In this document: positions 52,430-61,056 of the stretch, piece after piece
Numbering within the stretch: position 1 is the first letter of the stretch
Layout: the number at the start of each line of letters is the position of its first letter
Assembly (NCBI GenBank): GCA_016932075.1
Contig: JAFGDP010000083.1
Coordinates: 1 to 64,000 of the forward strand
Reading direction: 5' to 3'
Length of the DNA stretch: 64,000 bases
Source: Chitinispirillaceae bacterium
Lineage (GTDB): Bacteria; Fibrobacterota; Chitinivibrionia; Chitinivibrionales; Chitinispirillaceae
The notes under the pieces: generated by a model
Database searches by the model: none
What the model was told of the DNA's origin: nothing
The model's input: the letters and a program-made list of their open reading frames with translations, nothing else
Program-made: the position numbers and the translations under genes

Positions 52430-54772
52430 TTAAAAATCATACCCTATGCTACCGTAAAGAACGTCATCGGAACGTATGCCGAGCTGTGCCAGATCATGAA
52501 TCAGTCTGCCGTAATTGAGCATGACCGGGCCGAAAAGGGTCTGAAACGCGCATCCAAAACCGATGCCGACAGGTGCACTATGCACAAACTCCCTGCCGAA
52601 CGATTGCCATGAAAAGCGGGACTGTTCCCAGGCATACCCGCAATCGACTCCCGCAGTAAGGAAAATATTTCGTACCAGCGCATAGCGGTAACGGCCGTGG
52701 ACAAGGGCGATGACGTCTCCGGAAATCGTACGCGGATGGAGCCCGAAGAACGGGACATAGTTTGAAATTTCCATGTCCTGATGGGTCTCTTCGGGAAAGG
52801 ACCCTCCGATATAGAACCTTTCAACGGCCGGCAGGGGGCTTGATGACCACGCGAACCGGACCTGCGGTGAGAGGGTGTGCCTTTTCCACAAGGTGATTAT
52901 TTTTTTTGCGCTGCCGTCTGCTTTGAAAAAGGTGGTGGTGCCTCCAATGGTTCTGCTGGTGCCACCGATCGAGATATGGTTTTTTGTGCCTGAGGTGGGG
53001 AAGGGGAATTTGTCCATCGTATCCATGGAAAGGCGAAGCAGCGCGTAGGGGAGAAATTGCAGCCCCCATACGTTCTGGAACGCGCTTGTGGCGTCAGCCT
53101 GTACTTTGTAGAATTCGAGGTGCACGCCGCTGGCGATTGACATCGAGCGGCCGACCTGAATGCCAAGCAGCGCAAGAACGCCGCTTTTCCGCAACGTCCT
53201 TTCAGTATGCCACAACGTTGTATCGGGCAGGCTGGCGGAGGTGTCGACAACAGTAGTATCGGTAAATATCCGTTCGGTGGAAACGTAGGCCTGTATTTTT
53301 GCATTGTTGGCGAAATTGGCGTTCAGGAGATGGTTCCCCTGAAATTCAAATGCGTATTTCTCCCTCCGGAGACCGTACTGCAGGTGGAGCTGTGCCAGAA
53401 CGCCCCGGCCGAAACAGTTTTCATAGGCTGGCTGAATGAATCCTTCGCCCAGGTGAAACTCATCATAGCGGAGCCCCATGCGCACCCGCCAGTATTTTTT
53501 CTCATTCACCAGGAGCCGTGCATTCCGGGTGGTGTCGATATCGATATTGACGGTAGTAAAAAGATTTGTCGCATAGAGCGACGTCATTGCTTTCTTGACC
53601 ATGCCGGGGGTAAAATGCATGCCGGATTTGATCCCGCTTGCCGTGTAGATAAGATCGGGGGAGGTTTTTTTGTTTCCGACAATCGAGACCGTTCTGACAA
53701 CCGGCGTATCGGTCAGGGTAATATCACCGGAAAGAGCCGGGGAGGCAGCCCCTGCAGTATCGCGATTGATTTGTTTTTCTGCCAGAAGCTTTTTCAGCGT
53801 ATCCAGCGAAGAACGCATGCTCTGGTAGCCGCAGGTGATCATTTCCCGTAGGTTGCTGAAATCGGTATTGCCGAAGCCGTTCAGTTTGGGCGTTACGAGG
53901 AGGTCCGCCCTGTTTTTGTTTAGTTCCTTCTGCCGTTTTACGCTTATTGAAATGACCTGGTCCATGAGGTATACCGGGTTTTCCAGGCTGGAACTGTCCC
54001 AAAGGGGAGAAGTGACGTCGATGGCAAGAGTAAAGCGCGCGCCCGCTTCGAGAGCGACGAGTACCGGAATATTCGCGGTCAGGCCGCCGTCAATTAAAAA
54101 CAAACCGTCTTTTTTCACCGGTGAGAAGGCCAGCGGTACACTGCACGAGGACCGTACCGCTTCGGCAATATTTCCATTACGCAGCACGATGCGGCGACCC
54201 GATAAAAGATCGGTGGAAACAATGCGTAGGCGGACCGGCAGGCGGTCAAAGTCCGCTCCGCAGCGGTACTGCGCAGGGACGAGAAGCGGACTCAGAAGCT
54301 CAAAGAACGTCTGCCCGTGGGAAATTGAGTGGGGAAGGGCCGGTTCAAGATGATCATTAAACCGGACTTCGAACAGATAGTTGATCGGTTCGTCCTTCTG
54401 GCTCACGAAAAGCTTGGATCGCCTGGCGCTGTTGGCGTATACCTCCTCCCAATGGATCGATTCGACTATGCGCTGTATGCTGTCGGCTGAAAACCCTGCG
54501 GCTGAAAGGCTTCCGATGACCGCACCCATGCTTGTTCCAACAATCAGATCGGGTTGTATACGGGCTTCTTCAAGCGCCTTGAGGATCCCGATTTGCGATA
54601 AGCCGCGTGCCCCGCCGCCGCTGAGGACCAGGGCGAACCCTCCATTTGTCTCAGTATAGGTCGCAGTGGCGAAGCAAGCTGCGACAAAAAAGAGAAATTG
54701 CGTGGCCCCGCTTCGGAAACCGCCGCCGTTATTTGTTATGAAGAAAATGGAAAGCAATCGACTACGCACCAC
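52430..54772 (-). CDS. Patatin-like phospholipase fused to an Omp85 barrel (type Vd)
   Basis: 780 residues from GTG 54772 (GAGGGG upstream), with a signal sequence about 1-40. The patatin domain (about 46-300) has the oxyanion hole GGGARGL, the nucleophile Ser81 in GTSMGAV, and the dyad Asp in FLIDGGLTANIPV. A POTRA-like region (about 350-430, VVRTVSIVGNKKTSPDLIYT, LFTTVNIDIDTTRNARLLV) leads into a 16-strand-type Omp85 barrel (about 430-780) with VERFYIGGSFPEE and C-terminal GSIGYDF. This is the PlpD-type Vd autotransporter layout: the barrel inserts in the outer membrane and the lipase sits outside or in the periplasm. A short leader ORF lies upstream. Confidence 0.93.
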   Translation of the reverse strand: MVRSRLLSIFFITNNGGGFRSGATQFLFFVAACFATATYTETNGGFALVLSGGGARGLSQIGILKALEEARIQPDLIVGTSMGAVIGSLSAAGFSADSIQRIVESIHWEEVYANSARRSKLFVSQKDEPINYLFEVRFNDHLEPALPHSISHGQTFFELLSPLLVPAQYRCGADFDRLPVRLRIVSTDLLSGRRIVLRNGNIAEAVRSSCSVPLAFSPVKKDGLFLIDGGLTANIPVLVALEAGARFTLAIDVTSPLWDSSSLENPVYLMDQVISISVKRQKELNKNRADLLVTPKLNGFGNTDFSNLREMITCGYQSMRSSLDTLKKLLAEKQINRDTAGAASPALSGDITLTDTPVVRTVSIVGNKKTSPDLIYTASGIKSGMHFTPGMVKKAMTSLYATNLFTTVNIDIDTTRNARLLVNEKKYWRVRMGLRYDEFHLGEGFIQPAYENCFGRGVLAQLHLQYGLRREKYAFEFQGNHLLNANFANNAKIQAYVSTERIFTDTTVVDTSASLPDTTLWHTERTLRKSGVLALLGIQVGRSMSIASGVHLEFYKVQADATSAFQNVWGLQFLPYALLRLSMDTMDKFPFPTSGTKNHISIGGTSRTIGGTTTFFKADGSAKKIITLWKRHTLSPQVRFAWSSSPLPAVERFYIGGSFPEETHQDMEISNYVPFFGLHPRTISGDVIALVHGRYRYALVRNIFLTAGVDCGYAWEQSRFSWQSFGREFVHSAPVGIGFGCAFQTLFGPVMLNYGRLIHDLAQLGIRSDDVLYGSIGYDF

Positions 54773-54826
54773 ATTTCCCCTCTACCATAATCTTTTCAAA
54801 AAAACCTGCAGTTTTTAACAAGGAAA

Positions 54827-54865
54827 TCAGCTTTTCATGCGCAACAATGCCATCGTTAATGTCAT
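54827..54865 (-). CDS. 12-codon leader ORF upstream of the patatin-Omp85 gene
   Basis: ATG at 54865 is preceded by a perfect AAGGAGG seven bases upstream, and encodes MTLTMALLRMKS then TGA. About 20 bases further, AAAAAC-TGCA-G(G)TTTT is followed by a run of seven T on the minus strand, which looks like a weak attenuator. The main GTG is at 54772. The arrangement suggests a leader peptide with attenuation, or a small expressed peptide. Confidence 0.4.
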   Translation of the reverse strand: MTLTMALLRMKS

Positions 54866-55033
54866 TTCGTTGCCTCCTTCGTTGTCAGTTGATTTCAAAA
54901 TACAATTACGGCAAAGAGGAATGATACTCAATTGACCCGACAGCGGACGGCGCCGCCTTGTCTTCGGGCCCGGCTCGTATGGATGAATTGGCGAAAAGAA
55001 GGATATGAAAAGGAATAGGAGTTATCAGGAAGC

Positions 55034-55972
55034 TTATCGCTGGAAACGAGCGGTCAGATAGGCGCCGCCCACCCACGTATCGGTCTCCTCGGTCAGACCG
55101 CGTTCACCGTTAAGTGTCAGCCTAAGCGGGCCGAATTCGCGGTGTATCTGGCCGCGAACCACTGAGTAGTGAGCGAGGTGCGTGCTGCGCAGGCCATTGT
55201 ACATGCCGCTCACTTCCAGGTTAATACTCCATGCGTGAGCAAGGTCGTGTCGTACCATGACGCCGTAAGGAATTTCGTCGGCCTGCGCAGAACCGTGCCG
55301 GAATTCAACCGGACTGCCGAGCGGGGCAAGGCCGAGCCGGGCATGGATCGAGGTGCCTCCCCGAACAGTTTTGGATGCGGTACAGAGAAGGAGATAGTCT
55401 GCAACGCCGGTGCCAGCGCCTGCAAGACCATTGCTCTCATCGTAATTGTGGTCATTGTCCCAGATGGTATACGGTTTCGCGCTCGAGAATTTGACTCCGG
55501 CCGTAAACGCAAACGCAGGGACAAAGGTTTTTTCTGACAGTATCCTGATTTTCGTTTTAAAGCGTGGTGACTTGCCACCGGTATTATCAAGGTCAACATA
55601 CGGGAATTCAACGAACAGGTCGGTGATTTCAGCCTGGATCGCGATGGAGGAGCAGGGATACCACTGGACATAGAGCGGCACCATCAGAATGGTCCGTTCC
55701 TGCCATGCCGGATTGCGTACCCGCGGCATCATGGGCGTGTGGAACGCCAGAAAACCGGTTTGGATCACCCAGAGCCCGCTGTTTTCAAACCAGGCATTGT
55801 CCATCCGGGAATACATGTATCCCAGCTGGTGGCCGAAATTGAAATCAGAGCGAGTGATGGTGTTGGTGGAATCCTGGCTTACAAGATGCCAGGGTATGCC
55901 AAACACGGCCATGCAGATGCATGCCGCGAACCTGAACAGGAAAGGAGCGCTACCTCTCGGTTTTTTGTTCAT
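55034..55972 (-). CDS. Probable outer-membrane beta-barrel protein
   Basis: 312 residues with a signal peptide (FLFRFAACICMAVFG). The mature chain has alternating amphipathic strands with many aromatic residues (QLGYMYSRMDNAWFENSGLW, ILMVPLYVQWYPCSSIAIQA, FVPAFAFTAGVKFSSAKPY) and ends AYLTARFQR. No enzyme motif is visible. It is encoded upstream of the patatin-Omp85 gene on the same strand with a 261-base gap, and diverges from the next gene. The family is not recognised. Confidence 0.62.
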   Translation of the reverse strand: MNKKPRGSAPFLFRFAACICMAVFGIPWHLVSQDSTNTITRSDFNFGHQLGYMYSRMDNAWFENSGLWVIQTGFLAFHTPMMPRVRNPAWQERTILMVPLYVQWYPCSSIAIQAEITDLFVEFPYVDLDNTGGKSPRFKTKIRILSEKTFVPAFAFTAGVKFSSAKPYTIWDNDHNYDESNGLAGAGTGVADYLLLCTASKTVRGGTSIHARLGLAPLGSPVEFRHGSAQADEIPYGVMVRHDLAHAWSINLEVSGMYNGLRSTHLAHYSVVRGQIHREFGPLRLTLNGERGLTEETDTWVGGAYLTARFQR

Positions 55973-56067
55973 TTTTTCAATGCACTATCGATCGATTATC
56001 CGTTTTTGCATTATGTATATTGCCCGCAGATTGAATAACGGCGGCATGCACTTAAAGAAAATATTCT

Positions 56068-57744
56068 GTGATGCGGTCTGACGTCCAGGGTCTGGCATTA
56101 CGAACAACAATCCTTGCAGCGGTCATCTGTTCCTGCATCGACGTTTGCGCGTTTGATATGATTGATATTCCGATGCTGCCGGCAGATGAAACAGAAGCGC
56201 TCCAGGCGCTTGCCGATGGTTCGCTGGACAGTGCGCTTTGGAACACCATAGCGCCTTTTTACACCTCGCCGATCTGTGTCCCCCGGGGTGAATTGGCTCT
56301 GCTGCGTGACGTGTTCCATGACCTTCCGGACGATCTTCCGGTCTCAGCCGCTGCGCTCAAACGCTATGAACCGTGGAATGCTGAGCAGCAGGAACGGTTC
56401 TTTGGCGCCTTTCCCGAACTCGTGCCGTTCTTGCCTGTCCTCTCATTTGAGTCCGCTTCGGCGGGTAGTGCTCCGGCACATGCCGGATTCCATTTTTCGC
56501 GTGCGGGAAATGCTGATACCATGCGTCAATACCTGTCGTTTTCCCTGGGACGCCATCAGCACATGCGCGCCAAAGGCAGGATTGATGCTACGGATGCGTA
56601 TGGCCGCTGGTACCGGCGCACGGTATCGGTTCCATTGCCCGCGTCTTGGGAATGCACGGCAGGCAATTACACCGTTGCGCCTCGTCACCGGCTTCTGTTC
56701 GGATTTTTTCCTGAACGTTCCGGGCCGGACACCTCCCTGCTTGAAAACTGGACCTATGCCGCAAGCCGGACATGGAACGGTGTGCTGGTGCGACGGAACA
56801 GTGCCCCATCGCGGACAAACGGTTCCGGATGGGACGGCGAAGTGGCGGTTCATCATAGCGAGACAGAACAGATCGGGCTCGTCGAAGGCTCGTTCAGCAC
56901 ATCAGGGTGTGTTGCCTGGCATACGGGGGCCTCCTATCTGCGCACCGGCGATACGGAGGATTCAGCCGCCCTGTATTACCTGCACGGAGGATTGTCCTGG
57001 CACGCGGCGCACCGCTGGAGCGGTATCGTCTACGCTGGATGCGATGCGCAGAATCCCGGCGCTGTCCCTTGGTTGTGCGAAGTGGCAAACAGGTCGGAAA
57101 GGAACCGTTTCAAAATGGCCGTATCGTTTCTTCCGCGGGGAGCGCGTACGCCGCGCAGTGCATTGGCACGGCGTTTGTGGCAGCGTTCCCTGGACGGCGA
57201 AGCGCACGCCGGTAAGCGGTTTCTTAATGCTGATTTCCTGTTCGGTCATCGCTATTCGGCAATGCTGTCCGTTACGCCGCATATCAACTGTATTTTTATC
57301 GGGACGAGTCCCGCCCATATCTCCACTGCGCTCGGTTTCGCGGGCAGCTATCCAGTCGCGTACCGTGTCCGATACGCATGGCGGCCCATTGACAAGGGAT
57401 GCATAGAAGTACCGGGAAGACATCAGGGTCTGGTTTCCCTTGGGTTTCCGGTGGCCGGACGATGGCGCTTTGACTGCATGAACACCCTGAGCGCGACTGG
57501 CCAGGGATATTGGCGGATTCGCACCGATCTCTCTCCCGGATTCATGGTGGACCAGGCTCTGCGATGCACGGTGCTTCTTATCGGATCGCGCGGCGCGCAT
57601 ACGCCATGGAAAAACGCAATCGGCATCAGGCAGGTTCTGTCGTTACAGGAGAGGACGTTTACCGATCTGAAAATTGAACAGGAAGTACCGTTTACTTCAT
57701 GGGAGACTGTCCGTGCATACGGCAAGATGTCTTTTGATTTTTAA
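56068..57744 (+). CDS. Predicted outer-membrane barrel with helical N-terminal domain
   Basis: 558 residues with a signal peptide (TTILAAVICSCIDVCA). Residues about 30-120 are helical and proline-punctuated (ETEALQALADGSLDSALWNT, DDLPVSAAALKRYEPWNAEQ). That pattern brings to mind helix-hairpin-helix DNA-binding modules, but no clear match can be claimed. The rest is barrel-like with many Trp, Tyr and Arg, and ends in the outer-membrane signature KMSFDF. Its last codons overlap the start of the ComEC-like lipoprotein gene by 32 bases, so the two are cotranslated. The shared context hints at DNA handling at the cell surface, which is inference. Confidence 0.6.
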   Translation: MMRSDVQGLALRTTILAAVICSCIDVCAFDMIDIPMLPADETEALQALADGSLDSALWNTIAPFYTSPICVPRGELALLRDVFHDLPDDLPVSAAALKRYEPWNAEQQERFFGAFPELVPFLPVLSFESASAGSAPAHAGFHFSRAGNADTMRQYLSFSLGRHQHMRAKGRIDATDAYGRWYRRTVSVPLPASWECTAGNYTVAPRHRLLFGFFPERSGPDTSLLENWTYAASRTWNGVLVRRNSAPSRTNGSGWDGEVAVHHSETEQIGLVEGSFSTSGCVAWHTGASYLRTGDTEDSAALYYLHGGLSWHAAHRWSGIVYAGCDAQNPGAVPWLCEVANRSERNRFKMAVSFLPRGARTPRSALARRLWQRSLDGEAHAGKRFLNADFLFGHRYSAMLSVTPHINCIFIGTSPAHISTALGFAGSYPVAYRVRYAWRPIDKGCIEVPGRHQGLVSLGFPVAGRWRFDCMNTLSATGQGYWRIRTDLSPGFMVDQALRCTVLLIGSRGAHTPWKNAIGIRQVLSLQERTFTDLKIEQEVPFTSWETVRAYGKMSFDF

Positions 57745-58588
57745 AGCGCATAGTGCGTGCATCGGTGCGGTGGTGTCGTTGTTGCTGGCGTCATGCGGCA
57801 TGTTCATGGCACCTGAACGCAGGGACGTCCGTATTCGGTTCGACGTTATCGATGTCGGGCAGGGTTTGTGCCAGGCGGTCGTGAGGAATGATACGGCGGT
57901 GATTATTGATTGTGGGCCGGAGGACGCGGCGCACGATTTGGCTGTCGCGTACCATGACCTGGGCAGGCCGTTTATCGCCGCAATCATCATTTCGCACCAG
58001 CACGACGATCATTACGGTGGTCTTGCCGCGCTTGATTCCTCCTATGCGTGGTCGGGACGGCTCGTAGTCACTCCATACCAGGATACGGCGTTTCTCAAGA
58101 GCGCGGCGCGTGAATGGAAAAGGCCCATCAGCTGTTCCTCCCTAGCGGCAGGTGATACGGTTGCAGTTTTTCACGGTATCGGATTCCGCTGTCTCTGGCC
58201 GTTGCCCGGTCTGGGGGATAGTGTCAAAGCGGAACCGATGAAGAACCGGTACAGCGCCGTCTTTCAGATCTCCACAGGCCAAACCTCGGTGCTTATCACT
58301 TCGGACATTGATTCATGCGCGATGCGCTGCCTGGCGGTCAGGGAGGGCGGGGCGCTGCGCTCTTCACTGTTTGTCGTTCCTCATCATGGAAGCGGAAGCT
58401 CAATTGATCCGGTATTTTATGGTCATGTAGCCCCGGCCATGGCGGTTGTTTCATGCGGACGCGGAAACCCTTACCATCACCCTGCCGAGGAGGTGCTTCT
58501 CTGGTTTGTGCAGATGGGGGTGCGCGTATATATTACCGCCGTCTCAGGCACCTGTTCCTTTTCCGGCAATGGATATTACTGGCAGTGA
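57713..58588 (+). CDS. ComEC-like metallo-beta-lactamase-fold lipoprotein
   Basis: 291 residues from GTG 57713 with GGGAG seven bases upstream, inside the end of the preceding gene. The signal ends in the lipobox LLLASC. The domain has FDVIDVGQGLCQAVV, NDTAVIIDCGPED, the metal motif SHQHDDHYGG, LITSDIDS and VVPHHGSGSS, the order seen in the periplasmic C-terminal domain of ComEC. ComEC itself has ten membrane segments, all absent here. A free lipidated copy could be a nuclease or phosphodiesterase facing the periplasm or the outside. Confidence 0.85.
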   Translation: MHTARCLLIFKAHSACIGAVVSLLLASCGMFMAPERRDVRIRFDVIDVGQGLCQAVVRNDTAVIIDCGPEDAAHDLAVAYHDLGRPFIAAIIISHQHDDHYGGLAALDSSYAWSGRLVVTPYQDTAFLKSAAREWKRPISCSSLAAGDTVAVFHGIGFRCLWPLPGLGDSVKAEPMKNRYSAVFQISTGQTSVLITSDIDSCAMRCLAVREGGALRSSLFVVPHHGSGSSIDPVFYGHVAPAMAVVSCGRGNPYHHPAEEVLLWFVQMGVRVYITAVSGTCSFSGNGYYWQ

Positions 58589-58791
58589 GGCGTCGTTGAT
58601 GATTTAAAACAATGGACTTATCCGGAACCGCGACATATTTTTTCCATGCATTTCAATACAATTTTTATTACATTGAACTATGCGGCCCGGTAATGGTGGC
58701 GTTATTATTTTTTTCTCTTTATGCCAATAGGGGAAGGAAAAATATTCATTTCCAAAAAGTGAGCAGTGTATAACTTATAACGTTATCGATT

Positions 58792-60873
58792 ATGCGAATG
58801 GGAACGGATCCTTCACAGAAAATACCAGGGAAAACACAGACCATCCTCTTGGCGGAAACCACCTCGGAACGGTGGCTTTCATGGGTCAGGCTGCTCTGTG
58901 CGGGCATACTGATCATCGTTTGCGTCCCCGCCTGGATCGTTGCAGCACCGTTGGGGATCAATTCCTTTTACCTCCAGATTGTTGCCCTCGGCCTGCTCGT
59001 AAGCTACAGCAGCTTCTACTTGCTCTATTCAAAAAACAAACGTCGTGTCGGCAGGCATGCATTGTATGTTCTCACTTTTTGCGACGTCGTTGTCATCACT
59101 GCCCTCATCGCGTCTACATTGTCATCGTGCCCTCGCACAACGCAGATGAGCGGTATATTATACGGTGGATATTTTATCGCCATTGCATTTACCGCGTTTC
59201 ACCATCGGGTCGCCTTGTCCGTTTTCAGCGGCGTGCTGTCGATTGTTGGATTCACTGTTGCGAGTTGCATGCAGATTGCCGTATGCGGGAGCGCTTCGCT
59301 GTCTGCGGGTAGTTATTGCACCGGTATCGTTCTTCTCGGTTTTGCCACCGGTTTCTCCTCGGTTGTTTCGCGCAAGAACTATCAGACCGTCCGAAAGGTG
59401 CTGACCTCGGAACTGCGGTACGATTCCCTTGTAGACCGGCTTCCTGAAATGATTTTTACGCTGGACGCGCAGGGGCGTTTCATCTGGTCGAACAAGGGGT
59501 GTGTTCAGGTGCTGGGAGTTCCACAGGAAAAACTTGCCGGCACGGGCATACGCTCGTTTTTATCCAAACCTGAACAGCTCAAGCTCGATCAGGGCGGAAT
59601 CAAGACAACGCTTGAAATTCATGATCACCGTGGAGAGCGCAAATTCGTCGACTGTTCAATTCAGCGGGTAGTGCGGGGTGGACCTGAAGAGGCGTTTGAA
59701 GGGCTTATGGCCGATGTCACTGACCGCGAGATGGCGATTTCACAGCGCGAAGAGATGATCGACCGTCTTTTCCAGTACCAGAAGATGGAGTCGATCGGTT
59801 CGCTTGCCAGCGGCATGGCGCATGATTTCAACAACATTCTTCAGACCATTGTCGATCTGAGCACGATTGTGTCCAAGGAGAGCAAGGAGGCCGAAACCAG
59901 GAAACGGATGGAACTGATCCTTGAGACGACCGCCGATGCGCGGTTCCTGATTTCCGAGTTGCTTGCTCTTGGCCGCAAGAAACTGCTCGATTATCGTCAT
60001 GTCGATCTAAAAAACTTTTTTACGAATCTATTTTCACAATTTAAAAATCAACTGGGCGCAGACTGCAAGCTGCGCCTTGAGATGCCTGAAGCTCCAATGA
60101 AAGTCCAGGGCGATCCGGATTATCTCAAGCGCGTGTTCCAGAACATCTTTGGAAACGCGCGCGATTCCATGCCGGGCGGTGGAATAATCAGTGTGTCGTG
60201 CGCCTTTTCGCTTTCAAGCGGTGGCGCGGAGACCGTCATCATCCGGATCAGCGACACCGGTTCCGGTATCGCACCGGAGCTGACGGAAAAGATTTTTGAT
60301 CCGTTTTTTACTACCAAGAAACCGGGCAAAGGCACCGGTCTTGGGCTTGCGCTTGTCCGCCGTATTATCACGCTTCACAACGGCCGGGTGTATGTGGAAC
60401 AGACCGGTCCCCGCGGCACCACCTTCCGCATCGAGTTGCCCAAAGTGAGCGGCGAGGAGTCGGATGTTGACACGAAGTCGCTCCTGCTCAACCGTGAGAG
60501 CGCAACGCTTCTCATACTTGAGGATGATCCCAAAATACGCAACATCATGAGGTTTTTCCTCAAAGAGTTTGATTACTCTCTTCTGGAAGCATCGACAAGC
60601 GAGGAAGCGGCAAAACTTCTGCGTGAATATCATGGCAAATGCAGGGTGCTTATTACGGACTGGAAACTCGCGGGTGAAGATCCGTACAAAGTGATAGAGA
60701 ATCTTCGATCCATTAAGCAGGAGCTGATCGTGATCGTGGTTTCAGGGTATCCCTCGCCGGGCAAGAGCATTGAGCGGCTTAGGATTTATCGCTGGTTCAC
60801 CAAACCGTACGATAAAAACCAGCTTGACATTGAAATCCAGAGGGCATTGCGCGGATTGCCGTCAAGGGTTTAA
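58792..60873 (+). CDS. Hybrid sensor histidine kinase with receiver domain
   Basis: 693 residues. An N-terminal region with about six membrane segments (30-195), a PAS domain (about 210-315: [20 protein letters not shown]), the phosphoacceptor His344 in [14 protein letters not shown], and a complete ATPase domain: N box [15 protein letters not shown]1 [11 protein letters not shown] box FDPFFTTK, G2 [13 protein letters not shown]-terminal receiver follows with acidic pair EDD, phospho-Asp623 in ITDWKL and Lys671 in FTKPYD. The complex architecture and lack of a DNA-binding output suggest a phosphorelay. It is monocistronic, and the palindrome ATAACGTTAT (58777-58786) lies just before it. No clear ribosome binding site precedes ATG 58792. 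Confidence 0.92.
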   Translation: MRMGTDPSQKIPGKTQTILLAETTSERWLSWVRLLCAGILIIVCVPAWIVAAPLGINSFYLQIVALGLLVSYSSFYLLYSKNKRRVGRHALYVLTFCDVVVITALIASTLSSCPRTTQMSGILYGGYFIAIAFTAFHHRVALSVFSGVLSIVGFTVASCMQIAVCGSASLSAGSYCTGIVLLGFATGFSSVVSRKNYQTVRKVLTSELRYDSLVDRLPEMIFTLDAQGRFIWSNKGCVQVLGVPQEKLAGTGIRSFLSKPEQLKLDQGGIKTTLEIHDHRGERKFVDCSIQRVVRGGPEEAFEGLMADVTDREMAISQREEMIDRLFQYQKMESIGSLASGMAHDFNNILQTIVDLSTIVSKESKEAETRKRMELILETTADARFLISELLALGRKKLLDYRHVDLKNFFTNLFSQFKNQLGADCKLRLEMPEAPMKVQGDPDYLKRVFQNIFGNARDSMPGGGIISVSCAFSLSSGGAETVIIRISDTGSGIAPELTEKIFDPFFTTKKPGKGTGLGLALVRRIITLHNGRVYVEQTGPRGTTFRIELPKVSGEESDVDTKSLLLNRESATLLILEDDPKIRNIMRFFLKEFDYSLLEASTSEEAAKLLREYHGKCRVLITDWKLAGEDPYKVIENLRSIKQELIVIVVSGYPSPGKSIERLRIYRWFTKPYDKNQLDIEIQRALRGLPSRV

Positions 60874-60918
60874 CGATAATTCGTGCGCATCATGACGGCG
60901 TGTTCCGCCGGCCCTTGC

Positions 60919-60936
60919 CGTTTACATAAGTAAACG
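60919..60936. promoter_or_regulatory. Inverted repeat CGTTTAC-ATAA-GTAAACG upstream of the GH2 gene
   Basis: A 7-bp inverted repeat with a 4-base spacer, 120 bases before the GH2 start and 45 bases after the kinase stop. It shares the GTAAAC half-site, in the opposite arrangement, with the palindrome at 37885-37900. It could be an operator for the GH2 gene or a weak terminator stem for the kinase gene. Confidence 0.35.
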
Positions 60937-61056
60937 TTTTCGCAGGGAACATGCAAGTCGGGGGGGCTGCTGAATGCCGACGCATAATTATATTATTCCC
61001 GTATCAACCATACGCCGGCGCCACCATGTGCCAATGATAAAATATCCGGGAGTACG

